From Methanoregula sp. (GTDB lineage Archaea > Halobacteriota > Methanomicrobia > Methanomicrobiales > Methanospirillaceae): a stretch of 64,000 nt of DNA. Made by a program: the position numbers and the translations under genes. Under the pieces are notes generated by a model. The model did no database searches. It saw only the letters and a list, made by a program, of their open reading frames with translations, and was not told where the DNA came from. Location of the stretch: the NCBI GenBank assembly GCA_041645435.1, contig JBAZQB010000002.1, positions 248,001-312,000 of the forward strand. The letters run 5' to 3'. Positions 32,187 through 40,662 of this stretch are shown one piece after another; the first letter of the stretch is position 1, and the number at the start of each line of letters is the position of its first letter.

Positions 32187-32971
32187 GCTACGAGGACTGG
32201 TACCGGCAGGACCGGCTCCCGCATATCTTCTGTGCCGGCTGCGGCAATGGTACGATCATCAACTGCACGCTCGCAGCGATCGAGCAGATGGACTGGAAGA
32301 AGGAAGAGACCGTCTTTGTTTCCGGCATCGGTTGCTCCTCGCGGGCCCCCGGTTACATCCTCACCGACTCGCTCCACACCACCCATGGGCGGGCGATCGC
32401 CTTTGCCACCGGTGTCAAGATGGCAAACCCGGACCTGCACGTGGTCGTCTTTACCGGCGATGGCGACATGGCTGCCATAGGCGGCAACCACTTCATCCAT
32501 GCCTGCCGGCGCAACATCGACCTCACGGTCATCTGCATGAACAACCAGATCTACGGTATGACCGGCGGGCAGGGCAGCCCGACCACGCCCAAAGGCTGCC
32601 TCTCGTCCACAACCCCCTACGGGTGTGCCGAGACCCCGTTCGATCTCTGCGAACTCGCAACGGCTGCGGGAGCCAACTATGTCTCCCGCTGGACCTCGTA
32701 CCACGTCAAGGAACTGGAGAAGGCGGTCAAGGCCGGTCTCGAGACTCCGGGCTTCTCGTTCATCGAGGCGCTGGTCCAGTGCCCCACCGCATTCGGGCGC
32801 CGGAACAAGTTCCGGCAGGTGGCAGACCATGTCGAGTACCTCCGTTCGCACTCGCTCCTGAAAGCAAAACGCGACCGGATGCTGGAGAATCACGAGCATA
32901 TCCCCGAAGATATGTACATTGTCGGGGAGATCACCCGGCGGAAGCGGCCGGCCATGGGGGTAAAGCCATGA
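32183..32971 (+). CDS. korB: 2-oxoglutarate:ferredoxin oxidoreductase beta subunit
   Basis: 262 aa. LPHIFCAGCGNGTIINCTLA, SGIGCSSRAPGYI, TGDGDMAAIGGNHFIHACRR and NNQIYGMTGGQGSPTTPKG mark the thiamine-diphosphate binding beta subunit. ATGA overlaps at both ends (with korA and korC) indicate coupled translation. Confidence 0.95.
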   Translation: MSYEDWYRQDRLPHIFCAGCGNGTIINCTLAAIEQMDWKKEETVFVSGIGCSSRAPGYILTDSLHTTHGRAIAFATGVKMANPDLHVVVFTGDGDMAAIGGNHFIHACRRNIDLTVICMNNQIYGMTGGQGSPTTPKGCLSSTTPYGCAETPFDLCELATAAGANYVSRWTSYHVKELEKAVKAGLETPGFSFIEALVQCPTAFGRRNKFRQVADHVEYLRSHSLLKAKRDRMLENHEHIPEDMYIVGEITRRKRPAMGVKP

Positions 32972-33498
32972 GGCACGAAGTGCGGTTCTCCGGGTTTGGC
33001 GGCCAGGGGATCATCCTCTCGGCAGTGATTATCGGGAGGGCTGCTGTCATGTACGACAACAAGTATGCCGTCCAGACGCAGGTCTATGGGCCGGAAGCCC
33101 GGGGCGGGGCCTCGATGAGCCAGGTGATCATTGACGATGATCCCATCCTCTACCCTAAGGTAGCCACCCCCGACATCTACCTGATCATGTCGCAGGAAGG
33201 CTTCGAGAAGTACGGGGCCGTGGCCGAAGACCCCTCGATCATGCTGGTCGATTCCACCCTCGTCCACTCCCGGCCGAAGTGCCGGTGCATCGAGATCCCG
33301 GCCACCCGGGAAGCTAAACTGACGCTCAAAAAAGACATTGTGGCAAACATCGTGATGCTCGGGGCCCTCGTTGCCGCAACCCATGTCGTGAGCGAGGAAT
33401 CACTTAAAAAAGCCATCCTCGATTCCGTGCCCAAGGGAACCGAGGATCTCAACCTGAAAGCCATGCAGCTCGGCCTGCAGCTGGGAAAGCAACCATGA
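32968..33498 (+). CDS. korC: 2-oxoglutarate:ferredoxin oxidoreductase gamma subunit
   Basis: 176 aa. HEVRFSGFGGQGIILSAVII, QTQVYGPEARGGASMSQVII and MSQEGFEKYG are the gamma-subunit (family III domain) motifs that bind CoA and contact the alpha subunit. ATG 32968 overlaps the korB stop and its own stop overlaps sucC. Confidence 0.95.
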   Translation: MRHEVRFSGFGGQGIILSAVIIGRAAVMYDNKYAVQTQVYGPEARGGASMSQVIIDDDPILYPKVATPDIYLIMSQEGFEKYGAVAEDPSIMLVDSTLVHSRPKCRCIEIPATREAKLTLKKDIVANIVMLGALVAATHVVSEESLKKAILDSVPKGTEDLNLKAMQLGLQLGKQP

Positions 33499-34580
33499 AG
33501 TTACGTGAGCATGAGGCAAAGAACGTCATTAAGGAGTTCGGGATCCCCGTCCCGGCAGGATTCCTGATCCGTACAGCAGCAGAATTACCGGCACATCTCG
33601 ATGCGCTCGGCGATAAGATTGTCCTGAAAGCACAGGTGGATGTCGGCGGCCGGGGCAAGGCCGGTGGTATCCTGATGGCGGATAAGAAGACCGCTGTCGC
33701 TACCGCAGAAGCGCTGTTCAAAAGAGAGATCAAGGGGCTCCCGGTCAAAGAGATCCTTGCCGAGCAGCGGCTCGATATCCAGCACGAGTACTATCTCTCG
33801 ATCACGGTTGACCGCTCCAGCAAGCAGCCGCTCATTCTTTTCACGGAAGCCGGTGGCGTGGATATCGAGATCACCGCAAAGGAAAATCCCGGTGCAATAA
33901 AAAAAGTGATCGCGAACCCCCTCATGCGGGATCTCCCGCCCTTCATGCTCCGGGAGCTCGCAGGAAAAGCCCCAAAAGAGATCATGCCCATCATCAACAA
34001 GCTCTACCGGGTCTTCCTGGAAAAGGACGCTTTGCTCGCCGAGATCAACCCGCTCGTCACCACCCCGCAGGGAGTCTTTGCGGCCGATGCGAAGATCATT
34101 GTTGACGACAATGCGCTCGGACGGCAGGGTTTCACGGTCAACCGGGATCTCACCGACCGCGAACGAGAAGCCGAGAAGCACGGGTTCTCGTACGTGGAAC
34201 TCAACGGGGCAATCGGTGTGATCGGTAACGGTGCCGGGCTCACGATGTCCACCCTTGACCTGATCGAGTTCTATGGCGGAAAAGCCGCAAACTTCCTCGA
34301 TGTAGGTGGCGGTGCCGAGAGCGAGCGGGTCATGCACGCGGTGCGACTCGTTGCGAGTGTTCCGACCGTCAAAGTCATTGTCGTGAACCTGCTGGGCGGG
34401 ATCACCAAGTGCGACGAGGTGGCAAAGGGCATCATCGCGGCCGGCATCTCCCAGAAAGTGATCGTCCGGCTCGCGGGCACCAACGAAGCAGAGGGCCGGC
34501 GTCTCCTGACCGAAAAAGGCTACGAGATGCTCCCGACCATGGACCTTGTGGTCAAGAAGGCAGTCGAGGTGACCGCATGA
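33495..34580 (+). CDS. sucC: Succinate-CoA ligase (ADP-forming) beta subunit
   Basis: 361 aa. MKLREHEAKNVIKEFGIPVP is the usual start of the ATP-grasp beta subunit; VLKAQVDVGGRGKAGGI, LLAEINPLV, NGAIGVIGNGAGLTMSTLDL and GGGAESERVMHAVRLV follow. It makes succinyl-CoA (or ATP in reverse) next to the enzyme that consumes it. Overlaps korC and sucD by four bases each. Confidence 0.95.
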   Translation: MKLREHEAKNVIKEFGIPVPAGFLIRTAAELPAHLDALGDKIVLKAQVDVGGRGKAGGILMADKKTAVATAEALFKREIKGLPVKEILAEQRLDIQHEYYLSITVDRSSKQPLILFTEAGGVDIEITAKENPGAIKKVIANPLMRDLPPFMLRELAGKAPKEIMPIINKLYRVFLEKDALLAEINPLVTTPQGVFAADAKIIVDDNALGRQGFTVNRDLTDREREAEKHGFSYVELNGAIGVIGNGAGLTMSTLDLIEFYGGKAANFLDVGGGAESERVMHAVRLVASVPTVKVIVVNLLGGITKCDEVAKGIIAAGISQKVIVRLAGTNEAEGRRLLTEKGYEMLPTMDLVVKKAVEVTA

Positions 34581-35452
34581 TCTACGGCGATAAGAAAACG
34601 GGGATTCTCGTGCAGGGAGCCACCGGCAAACAGGGCGAGTTCCACATCGGGCTCATGAATGCCTATGCCCGCGAAGTCGGCGGCAGGGGTGTTGTTGCGG
34701 GAGTCACTCCCGGCAAGGGTGGCCAGCAGGTGCACGGTGTCCCCGTCTACAATACGGTCAGGCAAGCGATGGGCGAGCACGATATCGGTGCCAGCGTCAT
34801 CTTTGTGCCCGCCGGTGCAGCAGCCGATGCCATCATGGAGGAGGCAAATGCCGGTATCGAGACGATCGTCTGCATCACCGAGCACATTCCCGTGCACGAC
34901 ACGATGAAGGCAGTCGCGTACGCAACCATGCAGGGTTCTTCGGTCATCGGCCCCAACTGTCCCGGGCTCCTCTCTCCCGGAGAAGTCAAGATGGGCATCA
35001 TGCCCTCGGGATTATTCTCACGCGGGAATGTCGGTGTCATCTCCCGGAGCGGCACTCTCACGTATGAAGTCGTGGACGAACTCACCCGGGCCGGTATCGG
35101 CCAGAGCACGGTGGTCGGGATCGGCGGCGACCCGGTGATCGGCCAGACTTTCGTGGACGTGCTCAAACAGTTCGAGCACGATCCGCAGACCAAGGCGGTC
35201 GTGCTGATCGGCGAAGTGGGTGGCAACCTCGAAGAGGAAGGGGCGAAATGCACAGACCTCCCGATCGTTGCCTACATCGCCGGCATATCAGCACCGCCCG
35301 ACAAGCGGATGGGGCACGCGGGTGCGATCGTGGAGGGTGGCGAAGGCGATGCCCGCTCCAAGATCGCCCGGCTCAAGAAGAACGGCGTGCCGGTTGCATC
35401 CCGCCCCTCGGAGATTCCGGATATGGTCCGGAAGCTCTTCTGCGGGTGCTGA
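34577..35452 (+). CDS. sucD: Succinate-CoA ligase (ADP-forming) alpha subunit
   Basis: 291 aa from ATG 34577. GILVQGATGKQGEFHIGLMN binds CoA, VIGPNCPGLLSPGEVKMGIM follows, ISRSGTLTYEVVDELTRAGI and IGEVGGNLEEEGA are standard, and GHAGAIVEGGEGDARSKIA holds the phosphorylated histidine. Last gene of the operon; a T-rich terminator follows. Confidence 0.95.
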   Translation: MIYGDKKTGILVQGATGKQGEFHIGLMNAYAREVGGRGVVAGVTPGKGGQQVHGVPVYNTVRQAMGEHDIGASVIFVPAGAAADAIMEEANAGIETIVCITEHIPVHDTMKAVAYATMQGSSVIGPNCPGLLSPGEVKMGIMPSGLFSRGNVGVISRSGTLTYEVVDELTRAGIGQSTVVGIGGDPVIGQTFVDVLKQFEHDPQTKAVVLIGEVGGNLEEEGAKCTDLPIVAYIAGISAPPDKRMGHAGAIVEGGEGDARSKIARLKKNGVPVASRPSEIPDMVRKLFCGC

Positions 35453-35473
35453 TTTTTTTAAATTTCTTTTTTC
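35453..35473 (+). terminator. Poly-T terminator after sucD
   Basis: Runs of 7, 3 and 6 Ts directly follow the stop codon. Confidence 0.6.
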
Positions 35474-35697
35474 CCCGGTTATTTTCCGGTGGCAGTATCG
35501 AAGGACACCCGGATATCCGATAAAACCGGAACTTCAGATCTTCACGGGCGGCAGAGAGCAGAGTCATGACGGTGCACCCGGATTAATAATAGAAATGGGT
35601 AAATAATGACTCGTCTTATATGAATTTGAGTTTTTCCCGGCTTAAAAAATAATACCGTCGCAAAGCCTGGCAGGAAAAAGAATAAAGGAATCCCGAC

Positions 35698-36663
35698 ATG
35701 TCTTCCCGGCGCATATATGTGGCAGGAATCATTTTTTTATTACTCCTTTGCTGTATCGTCGTGGTTTCCTTTGTCCTGCCCCTGCTGGCTGCTCCCGTCC
35801 CTGTTCCACCGGATGACAAGCTCGCCGAAATAATGGCCCGCGGCAAGCTGGTTATCGCTACGGATTCGGATTATCCTCCCAATTCAGAATTAATACCCGG
35901 GAGTATCCGCACTGCGGGCACAAAATGCACCCGGAACGAATATACCGCAGATGAATTCACCGGCTACAATATCGCCGTCGCGGTGGAGATCGCCCGGAGG
36001 CTCGGTGTTGAACCCTGTTTTGTCACGCCGACAAGAACCGAGATCATCAGCGGCAGCTGGTCCGACCGGTGGGACATCCACATCGGGTCGCTGGCTATTA
36101 CGCCGGAACGCATGAAGGTGATGTACTTCACGCAGCCGTATTATGCCGGTCCGGTGAGCATTTTTGTGAATAAGAACAATACCGCCTATTCAAACCCCGG
36201 CGATCTGTCAGGAAAGAAGGTCGGAGTATGCGCCGGCTGCATTCTTGAACGTTACCTGGAAGGCACGCTCGACCTGCCCGGCCAGAAGATTGACTTCGCG
36301 ATCAAAAATGCCACTATTGTGGCCTACGAGAATGAAGCCGTTGCCCTGGGAGACCTTGCTCTCGGGGATGGTGTGAAGCTGGATGGTGTTCTCACCAACC
36401 AGCCCCTTGGTGAGGACGCGATGAAAAATGGTATGCCCCTCAGGCAGTTGGGCAGGCCCGTTTTTTATGACTACGACGGTGCAGCAGTGGACAAAAAGAG
36501 CGGCAGGGACCCGCTCTCGTTTGTCAGGAAAGTAACCGGTATTATCCGGGAGATGAATCAGGACGGCACGCTGCTTAAGTTCTCACAGCAATACTATGGG
36601 CAGGATCTCGTGACAGAAACAACCCGGTTTAATACCAGTGCCCTCGGGTATATCCCCGTTTAG
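35698..36663 (+). CDS. Family 3 solute-binding protein, probably a sensor partner
   Basis: 321 aa. An N-terminal membrane helix (GIIFLLLLCCIVVVSFVLPL) is followed by the SBP_bac_3 fold: IMARGKLVIATDSDYPPNSE, FTGYNIAVAVEIARRLGVEP, IGSLAITPERMKVMYFTQPY and LSGKKVGVCAGCILERYLEG. Such proteins usually serve amino-acid ABC importers, but no permease or ATPase gene is nearby. Eight bp downstream starts a sensor kinase, so the binding protein may deliver a ligand signal to it. No lipobox is seen; it may stay tethered by the helix. Confidence 0.85.
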   Translation: MSSRRIYVAGIIFLLLLCCIVVVSFVLPLLAAPVPVPPDDKLAEIMARGKLVIATDSDYPPNSELIPGSIRTAGTKCTRNEYTADEFTGYNIAVAVEIARRLGVEPCFVTPTRTEIISGSWSDRWDIHIGSLAITPERMKVMYFTQPYYAGPVSIFVNKNNTAYSNPGDLSGKKVGVCAGCILERYLEGTLDLPGQKIDFAIKNATIVAYENEAVALGDLALGDGVKLDGVLTNQPLGEDAMKNGMPLRQLGRPVFYDYDGAAVDKKSGRDPLSFVRKVTGIIREMNQDGTLLKFSQQYYGQDLVTETTRFNTSALGYIPV

Positions 36664-36671
36664 GAAGGGAC

Positions 36672-38930
36672 ATGAAGAGCACCTGGTTCTGGCGCCGGAA
36701 TCTGACAGCACGGCTGATCTGCTCGTTTCTCATCTTATCCCTGCTGATCGTATGTCTCGTGGGAATTATCGTCTATTTCCAGGCCACCCAGTCCCTTACC
36801 CGTTCGGTTGATGACAGGCTCAATGCGGTGGCCACCTTAAAAGAAGACGTGCTGAACAACTGGGTTGATGACCAGACGCAGGATGTGGTCATGATAGCGG
36901 GGATCCCGGAAATCCGCAAACAGTCCGGCATCCTCTTCTCATTGCCGGACACTTCCCCGGAAAGAAAACAGGCATATGCCGAGCTCTCCGGTTTCCTTCC
37001 CCAGGTGATTTCCCGGACAACATACACGGATGAAATATTCATTATTGACCTGAATGGCACGATAGCTGTCTCAAGCGACAGGACTCATGAAGGGCGGTCG
37101 GTTGCCACGGATCCGTATTTCCCGCAAGGCCGATCCAGGACGCTTGCAACAACGGTCTATTCTTCAACTCCTGATGAAAAACCGGCCATCATCATTGTAT
37201 CCCCGTTATTCGATATGGAGGGAAAGCGCACCGGTGTACTGGCCTCACGCATTTCCCTTGCCCATATAGATCGCATTATTCTCGAACGTTCCGGCCTTGG
37301 AAGGAGCGGGGAAACCTATCTTGTTGACCAGTCCCACTGGATTGTCTCAGAAACTCCTCTCATGATGAATGGGACCTATTTGCAGTTCGTCCAGTCTGAA
37401 GGGATCGATGCTGCACTCCGGGGCAAAGATGGTTCCGGCTTTTACCGGAATTATGCAGGGATTCCCGTTGTCGGGGTCTACCGCTGGCTGGATAACCAGG
37501 ACGTGGCCCTCCTTGCCGAGATAAGCCAGGACGAGGCATTTGCGCCGGCACGAGATCTTGCCCTGACCATATTGTATACCGGGATAATCCTGTCCCTTAT
37601 CCTTGCAGCAGGCATGTACCTGCTGGCCCACCAGATAACCCGGCCTGTCCTGGAAATTGCCGATACTGCAGCCCGGGTCACTGCAGGAGACCTCAGCCGG
37701 CAGGCCCCGGTCCTGACCGACGATGAAGTCGGCCTCCTTGCAGTTGCCTTTAATGACATGACCAGAAAACTGCGGCAGACCCTGGAAGGTCTTGAAACGA
37801 ACCTCAGTGAACTTAAGGAACGGGATGAAGCCTTACAGAAATCGGAACACAAATACCGGACCCTTGTGGAGAATATTCCGCAGAATATCTTCCTAAAAGA
37901 TCTCAATTCCGTGTATGTTTCCTGTAATGAGAACTATGCATCTACCTTGAACATCAGGCCCGAGGAAATTACCGGAAAGACCGACTATGATTTTTTCCCC
38001 GGAGAATGTGCAGAAAAATACCGGGCCGACGATAAGCGGCTGATGTCTGCCGGGCAGACCGAAGAGATTGTCGAGCAGTTCCTGCTCAACGGGAAGATGC
38101 GCTGGATCAATACCATCAAGACCCCGGTAAAAGATATCGACGGGAGCATCACCGGCATCCAGGGAATATTCTGGGATATCACCGACAAGAAACGGGCGGA
38201 CGAAGATCTCAGGAAACTATATTCCGAGCTGGAACACCGGGTAGCCGAACGGACTGCGGATCTCAGGCTGGCGCAGGGGGCGTTGTATCAGGCAAATAAA
38301 AAACTCAATCTTCTCTCAGGCATAACCCGGCACGATATCACGAACCAGCTCCATGCTCTGTCAGGATATCTTGAAATCTCCAAGATATCTGTCGGTGATC
38401 CGGTCGTCACACTGGAGTATATTGCAAAGGAGGAGAAGATCGCAGATACCCTTGCCCACCAGATCAGTTTCACCAAGGAATATGAGGATCTGGGTGTGAA
38501 TGCCCCCATGTGGCAGAATGTAAACCTGATAGTCAAAAGCATCATCACCCGGCTTCCCATGCGGAATATCAGCGTTGATGCCGGAGATCCTGACCTGGAA
38601 GTGTTTGCAGATCCGCTCCTGGAAAAAGTGTTCTACAATCTCATCGATAATGCCCTGCGGTACGGGGGAGAGCAGATGACTACCCTCCGTGTAAAGAACC
38701 GTGATGACAACGGCGATCTGGTTATCATTGTTGAAGATGATGGCAACGGCATCAGCGCCGGGGATAAAAGGAAGTTGTTCACGAAAGGATTTGGCAAGCA
38801 AACCGGTCTTGGCCTCTTCCTCTCCCGCGAGATCCTTTCGATTACCGGCATCACGATTACTGAAACCGGCGAACCCGGGAAAGGCGCCCGGTTCGAGATG
38901 CTGGTACCGAAAGGGGCGTACCGGTTTTGA
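36672..38930 (+). CDS. Membrane sensor histidine kinase (dCache-HAMP-PAS-kinase)
   Basis: 752 aa. A membrane helix near residue 20 and another near ~305 enclose an extracytoplasmic Cache-like domain (EIFIIDLNGTIAVSSDRTHE, GRSGETYLVDQSHWIVSE). A HAMP segment (TRPVLEIADTAARVTAGDLS, ~325-375) and a PAS domain (KYRTLVENIPQNIFLKDLNS) follow, then a phosphoacceptor region LSGITRHDITNQLHALSG with His554 and an ATPase domain with DNALRYGGEQMT and DDGNGISAGDKRKLFTKGFG. The RHDITNQL box is common in methanogen kinases. Probably co-transcribed with the solute-binding protein; no response regulator is adjacent. Confidence 0.92.
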   Translation: MKSTWFWRRNLTARLICSFLILSLLIVCLVGIIVYFQATQSLTRSVDDRLNAVATLKEDVLNNWVDDQTQDVVMIAGIPEIRKQSGILFSLPDTSPERKQAYAELSGFLPQVISRTTYTDEIFIIDLNGTIAVSSDRTHEGRSVATDPYFPQGRSRTLATTVYSSTPDEKPAIIIVSPLFDMEGKRTGVLASRISLAHIDRIILERSGLGRSGETYLVDQSHWIVSETPLMMNGTYLQFVQSEGIDAALRGKDGSGFYRNYAGIPVVGVYRWLDNQDVALLAEISQDEAFAPARDLALTILYTGIILSLILAAGMYLLAHQITRPVLEIADTAARVTAGDLSRQAPVLTDDEVGLLAVAFNDMTRKLRQTLEGLETNLSELKERDEALQKSEHKYRTLVENIPQNIFLKDLNSVYVSCNENYASTLNIRPEEITGKTDYDFFPGECAEKYRADDKRLMSAGQTEEIVEQFLLNGKMRWINTIKTPVKDIDGSITGIQGIFWDITDKKRADEDLRKLYSELEHRVAERTADLRLAQGALYQANKKLNLLSGITRHDITNQLHALSGYLEISKISVGDPVVTLEYIAKEEKIADTLAHQISFTKEYEDLGVNAPMWQNVNLIVKSIITRLPMRNISVDAGDPDLEVFADPLLEKVFYNLIDNALRYGGEQMTTLRVKNRDDNGDLVIIVEDDGNGISAGDKRKLFTKGFGKQTGLGLFLSREILSITGITITETGEPGKGARFEMLVPKGAYRF

Positions 38931-38969
38931 GGGCGGCCTTAATCTGCACGTAAAGAAAAGTGATGTACT

Positions 38970-40298
38970 ATGACCGTTGTGCAGGATAAGCTAGAATCTT
39001 CTTTGGCACCCGGTTTGTGCAACCCGCCGTCTGTGAAAGCAACAGATCCGGATCCCGAAGGCCACCGGGTGGATCTCTACCTGGATCTCGGGCGAACCCT
39101 CTACGATGCCGGGGCATCGGTCCAGCGCATCAGTGATTCGGTCCGGTACTGTGCCCATACCCTGGGCGATGACGATGTCCATGCGTTCGTGGGCAATGAA
39201 GCGATCGAGGTCGGGCGCCGCACCGGCGACCGGACCCAGATCCGGATGCACGCGTTCCGGGAACCGGTGCGGGTCAATGCCACCATCCTGCAGGGTGTCA
39301 GCCGGATGCTCGCTTCCTTTAAGAGCGGCTGTACAAATCCTGCTGCTGTCAGGAGCAGGCTGCTGGCGTTACGGGGCCTGCCCCCGGTCTTTCCTGCATG
39401 GGCTGTCATTATTGCAGTCGGTGCGGCCTGTGCTGCGTTTGCGTGGCTGAACCATGCCGACCTGCTCTCCCTCTGGGTGGTCTTCATCGCTGCCTCGGCA
39501 GGTTTTGCCGCAAAGCTCTATGCCTCTCCCCGGGCCGGCAACCTGTACCTCACCGTGCTGCTGTCCGCTCTCGTTGCATCGGCCGTTGCGCTGGTCCTGC
39601 TGCCGTTCTCCCATACGGCAACTTCGGAGACGGCGCTCATCTCATCGCTCCTGTTTCTTGTGCCCGGTACCATTCTCATCAATGGCGGGCTCGATATCAT
39701 ACGGGACCATACCGGCTGCGGGATCGCCCGGCTCACCTCCGTTATGGCACAGCTGCTGGTCATCACCGGCGTACTGCTGATCCCGCTCTCCCTGATTGCC
39801 CCGGAAACGGGCGGGTTAACCCTTATCCCCCCTGGCCTGGCCGGCATCCTGGTCAGTACTGTCGCTGCCGGTATCGCGGCATTCGGTTTTTCGCTCATGA
39901 TGAATATGCCCCTTGCCGCACTTCCGGGATGCGTGATCTGCGGTGGTGCTGCACGGATTATCCGGGAAGTGGCGATCCTTGCCGGTCTCGATCCCATCAT
40001 GAGTGTCTTCATCGCGATGGCGTCGGCCACGCTCCTCGCATTCGTGATCGGCCGGTTCACCCATGTCACCGAAGTGGTGATCGCGGTGGCGGCTGGTCTC
40101 CCGATGATTCCCGGACTTGCTGCAATCGTGGGGCTCAACGGCCTCTTCCAGCTCGCTCACCCGGCGACAGTATTCCAGTCCGCACTTATCCAGACTACCC
40201 TGCAGAGCTCGCTCTATGCAGCGGGTGTCTCTCTCGCGCTGGTTGCGGGGATCATATTCCCGCTCATCATCATCACCCGGGGAAAGCCCCGGATATAA
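38970..40298 (+). CDS. ThrE-family threonine/serine exporter-like membrane protein
   Basis: 442 aa, fusing the N-terminal ThrE (DUF1212) and C-terminal ThrE_2 halves. DLGRTLYDAGASVQRISDSV near residue 35 is the DUF1212 signature; about ten hydrophobic helices follow, with FLVPGTILINGGLDIIRDHT and MMNMPLAALPGCVICGGAAR. The family exports small amino acids or related compounds using ion gradients. It follows the binding-protein/kinase pair on the same strand after 39 bp, so a functional link to amino-acid sensing is plausible but inferred. Confidence 0.88.
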   Translation: MTVVQDKLESSLAPGLCNPPSVKATDPDPEGHRVDLYLDLGRTLYDAGASVQRISDSVRYCAHTLGDDDVHAFVGNEAIEVGRRTGDRTQIRMHAFREPVRVNATILQGVSRMLASFKSGCTNPAAVRSRLLALRGLPPVFPAWAVIIAVGAACAAFAWLNHADLLSLWVVFIAASAGFAAKLYASPRAGNLYLTVLLSALVASAVALVLLPFSHTATSETALISSLLFLVPGTILINGGLDIIRDHTGCGIARLTSVMAQLLVITGVLLIPLSLIAPETGGLTLIPPGLAGILVSTVAAGIAAFGFSLMMNMPLAALPGCVICGGAARIIREVAILAGLDPIMSVFIAMASATLLAFVIGRFTHVTEVVIAVAAGLPMIPGLAAIVGLNGLFQLAHPATVFQSALIQTTLQSSLYAAGVSLALVAGIIFPLIIITRGKPRI

Positions 40299-40356
40299 CG
40301 AGGGGCTGATTTTTGTACGTCCGGGATGCGACTGTTAGTTTCTCTACTTCAGATAT

Positions 40357-40530
40357 GATGATGGGGGTTGAGACCCCCATACCCCCGGATTCGATGAACC
40401 CCGCCGCCCCCAAAGGGGCGCCCCCGCGGCGGATCAAGGACGGATCAAGACTGAAAAAAATATTTGCAAAAAAAAACTCCTTGCCCCGCCGTGCCTGAAG
40501 AGAGGCCCTGAGGCGGGGGAGCCTCACAGA
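40357..40530 (+). repeat. Hairpin-rich repeat S, copy 1
   Basis: Contains three hairpins: ATGGGGGT-TGAG-ACCCCCAT (40361-40380), CGCCCCCAAAGGGGCG within CCGCCG...CGGCGG, and CCCCGCCGTGCCTGAAGAG...GGCGGGG. The same order of elements recurs at 44257-44410 and in part at 43909-43980. The gap 40299-40662 holds nothing else recognisable. Confidence 0.8.
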
Positions 40531-40662
40531 ACATTTCCAGTATGCCGGTGAACCAGATCGGTTCATGCACATTTTATCTGAGCCTGAAACGCTTTGCTAC
40601 AGAAAAACACAGCTTCTTGTATTACCCGCTCTTTTTCCCCGGCCTGTCCCGCGTGATGATGC

